Notes: generated by a model from the letters alone, not told the origin. Numbered from the stretch's first letter, positions 9,350 to 18,256 are shown. The stretch: DNA of 64,000 bases from Occultella kanbiaonis (GCF_009708215.1 NZ_CP046175.1:496001-560000), one strand, 5' to 3'. Translations and numbers: made by a program.

Positions 9350-10479
9350 GCCCGGCGGCCCCCTCGGTGGCGCCGCTGCGGCTCGTCCAGGTCGGCGCCG
9401 GCAGCATGGGCCGGGCCTGGCTGAACGTGATCGCGGCCAATCCGGACACCGAGCTCGTCGGCCTGGTCGACCTTGACCTCGACGGGGCGACGGCGGCACT
9501 CGCCGCCGCCCCGGCCGGGCTCGCCGCAGGCGACGTCGTGGTGGGCACGGACCTGGTGGCGGTCGCCCGCGAGACCGGTGCGACCGCCGTCGTCGACGTG
9601 GCGGTCCCGACGGCGCACCACGCGATCACGACGGCGGCCCTGTTCGCCGGGCTCGACGTGCTCGGTGAGAAGCCGGTCACCGAGACCGTCGCCGAGGCCC
9701 TCTCGCTGGTGGCGGCGACCCAGGTGACCGGGCGGCGGGTCGTCGTCAGCCAGTCCCGGCGCTACCTCCGGGAGGCGTTCCAGTTGCGCGAGGCCGCCCG
9801 TGCACTCGGGCAAGCGGGGACCCTCGCCGTCGACTTCTACAAGGCGCCGCACTTCGGCGGGTTCCGTGAGCACATGCCGCAGCCGCTGATCGTCGACATG
9901 GCGATCCACCAGTTCGACCTGGCCCGGTTCCTGCTCGACGCCGACCCGGTCGCGGTCTACGCCGAGTCGTTCAACCCGCCGTGGAGCTGGTTCGACGGCG
10001 ACGCCAGCGCGATCGCGACGTTCGAGATGAGTGACGGCGCACGGTTCTCCTACGGCGGGTCCTGGTGCGCGCCCGGGCTGGAGACGTCCTGGAACGGGGC
10101 CTGGCGGCTCTCGGCCGAGCGCGGCAGCGCGACCTGGGACGGTGACCGGCTGCCGGTCGTGGAGGGGCAGGAGCCGGTCGACCTCACCGATGTGGCCGAT
10201 CCCGGCCGGGAACTCGTCGGGTCCCTGGCCGCGTTCGTCGCCGGTCTGCGCGGTGCTCCGGTGATGTGCGAGGTCGCGGACAACGTGCTCAGCCTCGCGA
10301 TGGTCGAGGCCGCGGTCGCGTCGGCGGGCACCGGGCAGCGGGTCGCGATCGACGACGTCCTCGAGCGCGCCTACGCCGACGCGCTCGCGGCCGAGCAGCG
10401 CGACGACGTCCGCGCCGCGCTGCTGTCGTGGCCGTCCGTGCGCGAGGGGCTCGGGAGGGCGAACCGAGGTCAGCCGTAG
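9346..10479 (+). CDS. Gfo/Idh/MocA-family NAD(P)-dependent oxidoreductase
   Basis: A 377-residue dehydrogenase. The N-terminal Rossmann fold has [10 protein letters not shown] near residues 16-25 and the family EKP motif (LGEKPVTET, near residue 107); the C-terminal domain is the alpha/beta substrate half. Members oxidise sugars, inositols or make 3-keto glycosides. The start is GTG at 9346, overlapping the ThuA stop (GTGA), and it is the last gene of the operon. Its stop overlaps the convergent ankyrin gene by 10 bp. With ThuA it probably performs the first oxidation of the imported sugar. Confidence 0.88.
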   Translation: MSPAAPSVAPLRLVQVGAGSMGRAWLNVIAANPDTELVGLVDLDLDGATAALAAAPAGLAAGDVVVGTDLVAVARETGATAVVDVAVPTAHHAITTAALFAGLDVLGEKPVTETVAEALSLVAATQVTGRRVVVSQSRRYLREAFQLREAARALGQAGTLAVDFYKAPHFGGFREHMPQPLIVDMAIHQFDLARFLLDADPVAVYAESFNPPWSWFDGDASAIATFEMSDGARFSYGGSWCAPGLETSWNGAWRLSAERGSATWDGDRLPVVEGQEPVDLTDVADPGRELVGSLAAFVAGLRGAPVMCEVADNVLSLAMVEAAVASAGTGQRVAIDDVLERAYADALAAEQRDDVRAALLSWPSVREGLGRANRGQP

Positions 10480-11240
10480 GCCTCCGGGTTGACGGGAACC
10501 CCGTTCGACTCCAGCCACGCGATGACGTCGGCGCGCTCGGCGGCGGCCCGCTCGTTCAGCAGCTCCGGGTCATAGCCGAAGTAGTAGTCCTGGAAGCTCG
10601 CGCCGCCGCTGGTCAGGGCGAGCGGGTCCGCCCCGGCGTCCAGCAGCACGATCAGCTGGGCGCCGCGGTTGACCCGTGCGCAGCCGTGCAGTGGCCGACT
10701 CCCGTTGGCGTCGGCACCGTCCGGGTCCGCGCCACCGTCGAGGAGGAGGCCGATGGCGAGGTCGGAGGAGGTCACGCACGCCACTCCCAGCGCGGTTTCT
10801 CCGGTGATCGCGTTCTGCGCGTTCACGTCGGCGCCGGCCGCGAGCAGGATCGGGACCATCGTCTCCGAGGTGGCGTCGGAGGTGTTGACGTCCACCGTGT
10901 CCTCCAGCGGGGTCTTCCCGGCCCAACCGGTCAGGTCCGGGTCCGCACCGGTGTCGAGGAGCGCGGCGAGTCCGTCCGCGTTCTCGACATGGATCGCCCA
11001 CTGCAGCATCGTGAGGTCGTCGGTGCCCTGCGCGTCCGGGTCGGCGCCATCGGCCACGAGCCGGGCGATCTCGTCGGCGTCCCCGGCCGCGACCGCCTCG
11101 GCCAGCGCCAGGTCATCGGCCTCGGTGAAGAACTCGGTGGGCTCCGGCCCGCTCGCGGTGCCGGGCAGCAGCCCGCAGCCGGCGAGCAGGCCGATGCCGA
11201 TCCCCAGGGTGGCCAGGCCGCGGCCGGCTCGCGTGGTCAT
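10470..11240 (-). CDS. Ankyrin-repeat lipoprotein
   Basis: A 256-residue predicted surface lipoprotein. The start at ATG 11240 gives a short basic n-region, hydrophobic core and lipobox LLAGC (Cys at about residue 22). The mature part is built from about five ankyrin-type repeats; LLDTGADPDL, LLAAGADVNAQN and LLLDGGADPDG are typical repeat ends. It probably binds protein partners outside the membrane. It stands alone and is unrelated to the neighbouring sugar genes; its 3' end overlaps the oxidoreductase gene by 10 bp. Confidence 0.85.
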   Translation of the reverse strand: MTTRAGRGLATLGIGIGLLAGCGLLPGTASGPEPTEFFTEADDLALAEAVAAGDADEIARLVADGADPDAQGTDDLTMLQWAIHVENADGLAALLDTGADPDLTGWAGKTPLEDTVDVNTSDATSETMVPILLAAGADVNAQNAITGETALGVACVTSSDLAIGLLLDGGADPDGADANGSRPLHGCARVNRGAQLIVLLDAGADPLALTSGGASFQDYYFGYDPELLNERAAAERADVIAWLESNGVPVNPEAYG

Positions 11241-11455
11241 GCCCGAATGCAACCACAGGGCCTGCACCGGCACGCGTGGTCGTTGGGTGGAACCTTCCGC
11301 CGGCACCCATCTGGAGTGCCGAGCCCGCGCCGCACCCGTCGAGGTAGTCGGTTGCGCATCGAGTTCGCCGCGTACTTCCGGCGATCTCGAGGCATATCCG
11401 ACTAGGTCGGCGACGTGCCGCTGCGGGTGCGGGCTCCGGCGTGGCGCGTTTCCGG

Positions 11456-11821
11456 TCAGAGCCCTACGGACGGGTACTCCCTGCCCAGCCAGTGGCTCAG
11501 CTTCCGGCCGAACTCGCGCTGGAAGGACAACGGGCCCTGCTCGCGGGTGTACTCCTCGTCGTACAGCGCGATGAACGGGGTCAGGTTCAGGAAGAAGTGC
11601 GCCCCGTGCTCGAACAGCCAGACGTAGTCGTGCGCAGCCAGTGCGGCCCGCTCGTCGTCGGTGAACGAGAGCACGGTGGTCTCCTCGGCATCGTTGAGCC
11701 TGCGCCCCACCTCCTGCTCCCACGCCTCGATGGTGCCGGCCGGGTCGTCCTTGTACCGCTGCACCCACGTCGGGTCCCGGTCGATCGTGTAGAGGAACTT
11801 GTCCACGTAGTACGTGCTCAT
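11456..11821 (-). CDS. LigA-type dioxygenase alpha-subunit-like protein
   Basis: A 121-residue protein resembling the small alpha subunit (LigA) of protocatechuate 4,5-dioxygenase/gallate dioxygenase, extradiol ring-cleavage enzymes. Family-like stretches are DKFLYTIDRDPTW, the acidic DDERAALAAHDY and the all-helical composition. It is downstream of, and overlaps by four bases, a LigB-like reading frame that has lost its N-terminal half. LigA needs LigB, which carries the active-site iron, so this gene is probably non-functional in its present context although intact. Confidence 0.75.
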   Translation of the reverse strand: MSTYYVDKFLYTIDRDPTWVQRYKDDPAGTIEAWEQEVGRRLNDAEETTVLSFTDDERAALAAHDYVWLFEHGAHFFLNLTPFIALYDEEYTREQGPLSFQREFGRKLSHWLGREYPSVGL

Positions 11822-12300
11822 GCCGGGGCTCCGTTCGGGTACCAGGTCAGGTACATCTCGCGCGTGTGGAACAGGTCGAACTCGTCGACGTAGTCCGCCT
11901 GGACGCCGTCACCGGCGATGCCCGTCATCAGCAGCAGGTCCATGAACCCATGCGTGGCATTGCCCGCGCCCGCCATCGACTCGTGGGTCACGTTCGCCAG
12001 GATCGCGTCGATGTTCCCTGTTGCGAGCCACTCGATCGCGTTCCGGTCGAACTCCGGGTCCGGGCCGTGCTCACCGAACTGGCGTGGTCCGCCGAGCTCG
12101 AGGGACAGGTGGCCGGTGCCGATCGCCGCCACCCGCAGGTCCGAGGGGTAGGCGTCGATGATCTCCCGGATCGCCCGGCCGACCTGCCAGAACCGTCTCG
12201 GCGACGGCATCGGTGGCGCGAAGATGTTCGTGTAGATCGGCACCACCGGCAGGTCCGCCCCGGGCCGCACGGTGACGATCGGGCAGATGATCGGGCACAG
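11818..12300 (-). pseudogene. Truncated LigB-type extradiol dioxygenase catalytic subunit (C-terminal part)
   Basis: The last ~160 residues of a LigB-type dioxygenase are readable (from about TVRPGADLPVVPIYTN through AAIGTGHLSLEL to HTREMYLTWYPNG). Family members are roughly 270-300 residues, so the N-terminal half, with metal-binding histidines, is missing. The frame stays open beyond 12300, but there the sequence is the antisense of an amidohydrolase fragment. The break is at about 12277-12305, where a 12-bp imperfect tandem (GATCGGGCAGAT/GATCGGGCACAG, 12277-12300) sits. It is read as a deletion remnant. Confidence 0.7.
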
Positions 12301-12738
12301 GACGTCGTCGGCTGGGCCACCCGCGGTGGCGCACGTACCCTCGGGCTGGACTCCGCCGTCGGGAGCCCGGAGCCGGGCAAGAAGGCGGACGTCGTGCTGA
12401 TCAAGAACGACGACTCGCCTGTGATGTTCCCGGTGCTGCACCCATACGGGCACATCGCGTTCCAGGCCCAGCGGGGCGACGTGCACACCGTGGTCGTGAA
12501 TGGCCGGGTGCTCAAGCACGAGCACCGCCTGCTCGGCACCGACCTCGCGAAGGCGCGCACCGCCGTCGAGCAGACGGTCGAACACCTGCGCACCACCCTC
12601 GGCGAGGACGAGTGGCGCCAGGGGATGAGCCCGGAGATCCCCGAGTCGAAGGTGCTCGACAACCCCTACATGTACACCGACTACGCGGACGACTCGACGC
12701 ACCGCGCGTGCGGTGTGCGCACGCCGCTGCGCCACTGA
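12289..12738 (+). pseudogene. Truncated amidohydrolase (C-terminal fragment)
   Basis: About 148 codons match the end of TrzA/AtzB/cytosine-deaminase-type amidohydrolases: ATRGGARTLGLDS then GSPEPGKKADVVLI (the beta-sandwich return), and VVVNGRVLKHEH. Such enzymes are about 450 residues and their metal-binding barrel would lie before this point; it is absent and no start codon with ribosome site is apparent. It lies head-to-head with the truncated LigB, so one deletion could have removed both 5' halves and the shared promoter. The native stop at 12736 is followed by a strong hairpin. Confidence 0.75.
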
Positions 12739-12763
12739 CCCGTGCGGTGGGTCAGTGGCGCAG
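12727..12763. terminator. 15-bp perfect stem-loop between convergent genes
   Basis: Arms CTGCGCCACTGACCC (12727-12741) and its exact complement (12749-12763) enclose a 7-nt loop. It spans the amidohydrolase stop codon and lies before the GntR stop, so it can act as a bidirectional terminator. There is no U-tract, as is common in actinobacteria. Confidence 0.75.
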
Positions 12764-12777
12764 CAACTACGACACCG

Positions 12778-13464
12778 TCACTCGGGCCGGTCCGACTCGG
12801 TCGGCAGCTCGAGCTGGCGCAGGCGTGTGTAGGCGCCGCTGAGATGGTCCTCGGCGGCGGCCCGGGCGAGGACCGGGTCGCCCTGCGCGAGGGCCATCCG
12901 GAGTTCGTAGTGCTCGGGATACCCGACGGTCGGGAAGTCGGGGAAGTTCACGTTCCGGGTGTGCAGGAAGAAGAACACCTGGCTGCGGATGGAGACCCAC
13001 GCACGGCTGAGCCGCTGATGGTCCGCCGCGTCATACAACACGTCATGGAAGGCGAGGTCCAGTCGGACCGCCTCCTGCGGGGCGACGGATCCGGAGGTCT
13101 CCTTCATCGCGTCGAGCACCCGGTCCAGTTCCGCGAAGTGGGCAGGCGTCATTCGCGTTGATGCGCGTTCGGCGGCAAGGGACTCGATGGCGGCGCGAAA
13201 GGTGTGCACCTCCTCCACGTCCACCTGGGTGAGCACGCTCACGAACGCGCCGCGATGGCGCCGGATCTCGACCTGCCCCTCGGACTCGAGGAACGCCAGG
13301 GCCTCGCGCACCGGACCGCGGCTCACGTCCAGGCTGGCGGCGAGCTCCATCTCGCGCAGGTGCTGACCGGGCGCGAGCACGCCGGTGGCGATCTGCTCAC
13401 GGAGCACCGCCAACACGTACTCGGCCATGGACGTCCGGGGCGGAGAGTTCCCGGTGTCGATCAC
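12778..13464 (-). CDS. GntR-family regulator (FadR/FCD subfamily)
   Basis: A 228-residue regulator. A winged-helix N-terminal domain is visible (REMELAASLDVSRGPVREAL, about residues 36-55), followed by an all-helical FCD ligand domain (histidines and aspartates in RLDLAFHDVLYDAADH). FCD regulators sense small organic acids or sugars and usually repress divergent catabolic genes. GTG start at 13464 with GGGAGG upstream. The divergent neighbour is the GH39 operon, whose promoter carries two 19-bp repeats with ATTG-N-CAAT cores. It could equally have served the decayed dioxygenase/amidohydrolase pair downstream. Confidence 0.88.
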   Translation of the reverse strand: MIDTGNSPPRTSMAEYVLAVLREQIATGVLAPGQHLREMELAASLDVSRGPVREALAFLESEGQVEIRRHRGAFVSVLTQVDVEEVHTFRAAIESLAAERASTRMTPAHFAELDRVLDAMKETSGSVAPQEAVRLDLAFHDVLYDAADHQRLSRAWVSIRSQVFFFLHTRNVNFPDFPTVGYPEHYELRMALAQGDPVLARAAAEDHLSGAYTRLRQLELPTESDRPE

Positions 13465-13682
13465 CGTGCGCCTCCCAGGGGACCGGTGGCCGATACCTCG
13501 GCCGTCGAACCCGGTCCCGGTCCCGCCGTGGTGCCGCCGTGCCGGCTGGCCCGTTCGATCCGAAGAGGCCCGACGGGCCCGCAGATCATGCGCATGTTTC
13601 CCCTCAATCTCCGCCGCTACGTCGTGCTGCTGTCTACGAACGGTAGCGCCTGAAACGCCTCGGTGTGGAGCAGTCTAGCCGG

Positions 13683-13724
13683 TTGAAGATCATTGACAAT
13701 CACGATTGAAGATCATTGACAATC
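13683..13724 (+). repeat. Tandem 19-bp direct repeats (probable regulator binding sites)
   Basis: TTGAAGATCATTGACAATC occurs twice without mismatch at 13683-13701 and 13706-13724, 23 bp apart (about two helical turns). Each copy contains ATTG-A-CAAT, an odd palindrome resembling FCD-GntR half-sites. The second copy embeds the -35 TTGACA of the GH39 promoter. Confidence 0.75.
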
Positions 13725-13743
13725 TGAGAACGGGCGGTCTAGC
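13716..13743 (+). promoter_or_regulatory. Promoter of GH39 operon
   Basis: A consensus -35 TTGACA (13716-13721) is followed after 16 bp by TCTAGC (13738-13743) as -10. The -35 is inside the second direct repeat, so a bound regulator would block RNA polymerase. Confidence 0.5.
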
Positions 13744-13805
13744 CTCGCCGGAGGTCGCCAGGGACGGTGGCCGCGATGACCCCCCGAGAGAGGCAGAGTC
13801 CGGAC

Positions 13806-15533
13806 GTGAACTTCACCGCTGAAGTCAACCCAGGTGTGGGACTGGACAAGAGTTCCTTCCCGCACGCCGCGCCCAGCGACCCGAATGCGCCGCACGTCCG
13901 TGCGGCCGAGGTGACCATCGACGCCGCCGTGGACCGCGGCGCGCTCGCCCGGATCTGGGAGAGCATCGGATACGACGAGATCAACTGGACCTACACCCCC
14001 ACGGGGCGCTCCCTGCTCGGCCGGTTCGGTGAGCTGAGCGACAAGGGCTTCCACGTGCGCCCGCACTACGTGTTCTGCTCGGGCACCGGCTTCGGGATCC
14101 CGCACTGGGGCACCGGCAACGTTTTCCACCTCGACGCCGACGGGAACGCGTTCTACGACTTCACCATCGCCGACCAGGTCTACGACGCGATCGTCGAGTC
14201 CGGCAACCACGTGCTCGTCGAGCTCGCCTTCACGCCGCGCGACCTGGTGCCCGATCACGCCGCCGAGCTCGAGGTGGTGCCCAGTCCCACCGTGTACAGC
14301 AACTACGAGGCCGGCGCCTGGGGCTACCCGCCCAAGGACTACGCCGCCTGGGGCGAGCTGATCGCCGCCCACGCCCAGCACTGCCTGGACCGCTACGGCG
14401 CCGACGAGGTCGACACCTGGCTCTGGGAGCTGTGGAACGAGCCGGACATCTTCTACTGGCGTGGCACCCCCGAGGAGTTCTACGAGCTCTACTCGGTGAC
14501 GGCGGCCGCGGTCCGGCGCGTGCTCCCGACGGCGAAGGTCGGCGGCCCGGCCGTCACCGGCTCCGGTGCCGAGTTCCTCCGCGGCTTCCTCGCCCACACC
14601 AGCGCGCGCAAGGATCCGCTCGACTTCGTCTCCTTCCACACCAAGGGGTCCGCGTTCCGCCCGTGGCGCGTCTACGGGCCCACCGGCGGTCCGGCGCCGG
14701 AGCAGCAGAGCCCGAGCGCACACAAGATGCTCTTCGAGATCCGCACCCTGTCCCGCGTGATCGAGGAGTTTCCCGAGTACCACGGCCTGCCCGCCATCGT
14801 CGACGAGTGTGACGCCGGGGTCCCGGCCCACTACAGCGTCTACGACAACGCGAACTTCCGGTTCCAGAACACCGAGTACTACCCGGTGTTCCAGGTCAAG
14901 CTCATGAAGAAGATCCTCGACCTGAACGCCACCGAGACCGTGCAGGTCGAGCAGGCGACCTCGTGGAGCTTCTACTTCGAGGGCGAGCGCTACTTCGAGG
15001 GCACCCGCGCGTTCCTGACCGCCGGCGGAGTGGAGAAGCCGTTCCTGAACGCCTACCGGGCACTGGCGCGGCTCGGCGAGCGCCGCGTCGAGGCCGGTTC
15101 TGACGTGGCCCACCCGGTCACGGCCCTGGACGACTGCGGTGGTGCCAGCATGCCGGAGGAGGTCGACGTGCTCGCCTCCCGGGCCACGGACGGCACCGTG
15201 GCAGCGCTCGTCTGGCGGCACATCGACGACCAGTACCACGCGGACGACACCGAGGCCGCTGTGAACGTGAACATTTCCGGCCTGGACGGCGCCGCCTACA
15301 CGCTGCGGCACTACCGGATCGACGCCACCCACTCCAACGCGCACACGATCTGGGAGGGGCTCGGCTCCCCGCAGCTGCCCACGGACGACCAGCTTGCCGC
15401 GATCAAGGCGCGGCAGGGACTCGAGGAGTTCGAGGCCGCCCACGACGTGACGCCCGTCGACGGCGCGGCGCAGGTTGCTCTCCGCCTGCCGCTGCCGTCG
15501 GTGTCGTTGCTGGTGTGGGAGCCGAAGGCATGA
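13806..15533 (+). CDS. GH39-like glycoside hydrolase (beta-xylosidase family)
   Basis: A 575-residue clan GH-A (beta/alpha)8 hydrolase with a C-terminal beta-sandwich, resembling GH39 beta-xylosidases. The acid/base motif LWELWNEPD places Glu212, and VDECDAG places the likely nucleophile at Glu334 (numbering from 13806). There is no signal peptide, so it cleaves an imported glycoside in the cytoplasm. The start is uncertain: GTG 13806 was preferred, with ATG 13776 and GTG 13767 possible. It heads an operon with an aldo/keto reductase (ATGA overlap), an importer and a tetrulose-type pathway, suggesting the aglycone or sugar released feeds that pathway. Confidence 0.82.
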   Translation: MNFTAEVNPGVGLDKSSFPHAAPSDPNAPHVRAAEVTIDAAVDRGALARIWESIGYDEINWTYTPTGRSLLGRFGELSDKGFHVRPHYVFCSGTGFGIPHWGTGNVFHLDADGNAFYDFTIADQVYDAIVESGNHVLVELAFTPRDLVPDHAAELEVVPSPTVYSNYEAGAWGYPPKDYAAWGELIAAHAQHCLDRYGADEVDTWLWELWNEPDIFYWRGTPEEFYELYSVTAAAVRRVLPTAKVGGPAVTGSGAEFLRGFLAHTSARKDPLDFVSFHTKGSAFRPWRVYGPTGGPAPEQQSPSAHKMLFEIRTLSRVIEEFPEYHGLPAIVDECDAGVPAHYSVYDNANFRFQNTEYYPVFQVKLMKKILDLNATETVQVEQATSWSFYFEGERYFEGTRAFLTAGGVEKPFLNAYRALARLGERRVEAGSDVAHPVTALDDCGGASMPEEVDVLASRATDGTVAALVWRHIDDQYHADDTEAAVNVNISGLDGAAYTLRHYRIDATHSNAHTIWEGLGSPQLPTDDQLAAIKARQGLEEFEAAHDVTPVDGAAQVALRLPLPSVSLLVWEPKA

Positions 15534-16387
15534 CGACGGCGGCGCTCACCTCGTTGGATCGGCGCACCATGCTGCCGGGTGGGGTCGAGATCCCCCAGGT
15601 GGGCCTCGGCGTCTTCCAGGTGCCGACGGCGCAGGCGCAGCGGGTGGTCGAGGAGGCCCTCGAGGTCGGGTACCGCCACGTCGACACCGCGGCCGCGTAT
15701 GTGAACGAGGAGGGGGTCGGCGCCGCGCTCGGGTCCGCGGGGCTGCCGCGCGAGGAGGTGTTCATCACCTCGAAGCTCCGGAACGGTGACCAGGGCTATG
15801 AGAGTGCCCTGCGCGCCTACGACGACACCCTCGCCCGGCTCGGCCTGGAGGCCCTTGACCTGTACCTGATCCACTGGCCGAACCCGGCCGCCGGGCTGTG
15901 GCAGGACAGCTGGCGGGCGCTCGAACGGATCCTGGACGAGGGGCGGGTCCGCGCGATCGGCGTCTCGAACTTCATGGTCGAGCACCTGCGCGAGCTCCTC
16001 GGCCGAGCCGAGCACGTGCCGGCCGTGAACCAGATCGAGGTCCATCCGACCTTCGCTCAGTCGGACCTTGCCGGCTTCTGCGCAGAGCATGCGATCACGG
16101 TGCAGGCGTACTCCCCACTCGGGCAGGGCGCCGATCTGTCCGCCCCCACGGTCACCGCGATCGCGGACCGGCTCGGGGTCACCGCCGCCCAGGTGGTACT
16201 CCGCTGGCACCTGGATCGCGGCCGGGTGGTGATCCCGAAGACCACGTCCCGAGCTCGGATGGTCTCCAACGCGGACCTCGACGGCACCGACCTCACCGAC
16301 GACGACCTGGCGGGCCTGGACGCCCTGGAGACGGGAGTGCGGATCGGCAACGACCCGCGCACCTTCGCACTCAGCCAGATCCGCTGA
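15530..16387 (+). CDS. Aldo/keto reductase
   Basis: A 285-residue NADPH-dependent reductase of the AKR (beta/alpha)8 family. The catalytic tetrad is readable: Asp in VDTAAAY, Tyr in the same segment, Lys in ITSKL and His in LIHWPNP. The C-terminal cofactor motif VIPKTTSRARM is present. It overlaps the GH39 stop by ATGA, so the two are co-translated; it probably reduces the aldose released by the glycosidase to an alditol, or acts in reverse on an alditol. Substrate not determinable from sequence. Confidence 0.88.
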   Translation: MTTAALTSLDRRTMLPGGVEIPQVGLGVFQVPTAQAQRVVEEALEVGYRHVDTAAAYVNEEGVGAALGSAGLPREEVFITSKLRNGDQGYESALRAYDDTLARLGLEALDLYLIHWPNPAAGLWQDSWRALERILDEGRVRAIGVSNFMVEHLRELLGRAEHVPAVNQIEVHPTFAQSDLAGFCAEHAITVQAYSPLGQGADLSAPTVTAIADRLGVTAAQVVLRWHLDRGRVVIPKTTSRARMVSNADLDGTDLTDDDLAGLDALETGVRIGNDPRTFALSQIR

Positions 16388-16418
16388 CCCCGACCCGACA
16401 CCCGATGGAGCGTGTTCG

Positions 16419-17387
16419 ATGGCGACACAAGTAATGCCGGTGCGAGAAATTCGCACCGCGGCACCCGCAGCGCCACCATCGCCGGCCCGGCGCCGGCGCG
16501 AGCGGAAACGCAACCTCTGGATCTACGCCTTCCTGCTGCCCACGTTCATCCTCTACGGGATGTACACGCTGTACCCGATCGTGGCCAGCTACTGGTACTC
16601 ACTCGTGGAGTGGAACGGGTTCTCCGCGGACCAGCGATTCGTGGGCCTGGACAACTACGAGGCCGTCCTCGCGGACCCGCTGTTCTGGTCCTCGGTACGG
16701 GTCACGCTCCTGTTCATGCTGATCGTTGCCCCGCTGCGGGTGTTCGGCGCGTTCGCCCTGGCGATCCTGCTGAACTCGCCGCGGTTGCCGTTCAGCTCGT
16801 TCTTCCGGACCGCCTACTTCCTGCCAGTGGTGACCACCACAGCGATCGTCGGCGTCGTGATGCGGTTCATCCTCGACCCGGCGAGTGGCCCGGTTGCATC
16901 GGTGCTGCAACTCTTCGGGCTCGGCCCGGTCGATCTGCTCGGCTCATCCTCGACCGCCCTGCTGACCGCCGGCGTGATCTACGTGTGGAAGTTCTTCGGC
17001 ATCACGATGATCTACTGGCTGGCCGCGCTCCAGACGATCCCCAAGGATCTGTACGAGGCCGCGCGGATCGACGGCGCCGGTGCGCTCAAGCTGTTCCGGC
17101 ACATCACGCTGCCGCTGCTCATCCCGTTCCTGCTGATCATCTCCGTGCTGACGATCGAGGACTGCTTCCACGCCTTCGACCTGATGCAGTCGATGACGGC
17201 CGGCGGCCCGTTCTTCAGCACCGAGATCATCGAGATCTACATCTACCGATGGGCGTTCGCGGCCACGATCCCTCAGCTCGGGTTCGCCTCGGCCGCAGCG
17301 GTCCTGTTCGGCATCATCGTGCTGGTCGTGGTGATCGCCCAGGTGTGGGCCACCATGGTCTCCCGGCGGCTGCGGGCGCGAGCATGA
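16419..17387 (+). CDS. Sugar ABC transporter permease (MalF type)
   Basis: A 322-residue permease with about six helices. The EAA loop reads LYEAARIDGAGALKLF followed by HITLPLL. The ATG at 16419 has GGAG eight bases upstream. It is paired with the permease at 17384 (ATGA overlap) and the binding protein at 18307, in the GH39 operon. No ATPase is encoded nearby. Confidence 0.9.
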   Translation: MATQVMPVREIRTAAPAAPPSPARRRRERKRNLWIYAFLLPTFILYGMYTLYPIVASYWYSLVEWNGFSADQRFVGLDNYEAVLADPLFWSSVRVTLLFMLIVAPLRVFGAFALAILLNSPRLPFSSFFRTAYFLPVVTTTAIVGVVMRFILDPASGPVASVLQLFGLGPVDLLGSSSTALLTAGVIYVWKFFGITMIYWLAALQTIPKDLYEAARIDGAGALKLFRHITLPLLIPFLLIISVLTIEDCFHAFDLMQSMTAGGPFFSTEIIEIYIYRWAFAATIPQLGFASAAAVLFGIIVLVVVIAQVWATMVSRRLRARA

Positions 17388-18256
17388 GCGCCACGACCGC
17401 GTCGACCGGCTCGCGGACCTGGAGCCGGTTGCGGAGCCGGATGCCCTGGTGGGTCCTCGTCCTGTTGCTCACTGTGCTGGCATTCATCTGGGTCTTCCCG
17501 TTCATCTGGATGGTCTCGGCCTCGCTCAAGACCTCTGCCGAGATCTTCGGCGGCGGACTGAATCTCATCCCCGAGACCCTGCAATGGGAGAACTACGTCC
17601 GAGCCTGGCAGGACGGGAACTTCCGGGTCTACCTGCTGAACACGGTGATCGTCACGGTCGCGACCGTCGCGATCGTGGTCGCCAGGTGTGCCCTGGCCGG
17701 CTATGTGCTCGGCCGCTACCGGTTCCCCGGGTCGCGTCTGGTGATCGGGATCCTGGTGGCCACCCTGTTCGTGCCCACCGGCTACACGATCATTCCGATC
17801 GTCAAGATCTCTCTCGAACTGGGACTGCTGGACCAGCTCGGCGGCATGATCCTGGCCCTGGCCGGCGGTGCGAACGTGGCCGCGATCCTCATCTATGCGG
17901 GGTACTTCCGGGGCATGCCGGCCGAGCTCGAGGAGGCTGCCATCGTCGACGGCGCGGGCTTCCTGCGCACCTTCGCACGCATCATGCTGCCGCTGTCCAT
18001 GCCGGTCACGGCGACGGTCGGCATCCTCACTTTCCTGTTCACCTGGAACGCCTTCTTCCTGCCCCTGGTCTTCTCGTTCAGCAACCCTGCGCTGCGCACG
18101 GTGAGCGTGGGCATGCAGGCGTTCGTGGGCGAGAACTCCACCGACTGGCCCGGCATGGCCGCCGCAGGCGTGATCTCGCTGCTGCCGATCGTCGTGCTCT
18201 TCGCCTTCATGCAGCGCTACTTCATCGAAGGCATCGCGGGCGCCGTCAAGTCCTGA
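17384..18256 (+). CDS. Sugar ABC transporter permease (MalG type)
   Basis: A 290-residue permease with six predicted helices and the EAA-loop region LEEAAIVDGAGFLRTF. The ATG overlaps the stop of the first permease. The C-terminus FIEGIAGAVKS is typical of MalG-type subunits. It is the second subunit of the importer feeding the GH39/tetrulose operon. Confidence 0.9.
   Translation: MSATTASTGSRTWSRLRSRMPWWVLVLLLTVLAFIWVFPFIWMVSASLKTSAEIFGGGLNLIPETLQWENYVRAWQDGNFRVYLLNTVIVTVATVAIVVARCALAGYVLGRYRFPGSRLVIGILVATLFVPTGYTIIPIVKISLELGLLDQLGGMILALAGGANVAAILIYAGYFRGMPAELEEAAIVDGAGFLRTFARIMLPLSMPVTATVGILTFLFTWNAFFLPLVFSFSNPALRTVSVGMQAFVGENSTDWPGMAAAGVISLLPIVVLFAFMQRYFIEGIAGAVKS

Larger units (their letters stand above)
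13465..13805. other. 341-bp divergent intergenic region, GntR / GH39
   Basis: It holds the ribosome site of the GntR gene (just after 13465), a short GC dyad GGCCCG-A-CGGGCC near 13567-13579, the tandem 19-bp repeats (13683-13724) and the GH39 promoter. The part from 13600 to 13740 is noticeably AT-richer than the flanks. No small gene or RNA was recognised. Confidence 0.5.

Noticed and set aside
12277-12300. 12-bp imperfect tandem considered as a mobile-element attachment or target site
   Set aside because: No integrase, transposase or terminal inverted repeats are nearby; it is a possible deletion scar or coding repeat (CPI-CPI in LigB).
12301-12735. Continuous open frame joining LigB to upstream minus-strand sequence, considered as a fusion protein
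   Set aside because: The upstream part is antisense to recognisable amidohydrolase sequence and has no LigB or other family similarity.
13683-13724. Direct repeats considered as a CRISPR array
   Set aside because: Only two copies, 19 bp with a 4-bp gap, and no cas genes; they overlap a promoter and fit regulator sites.
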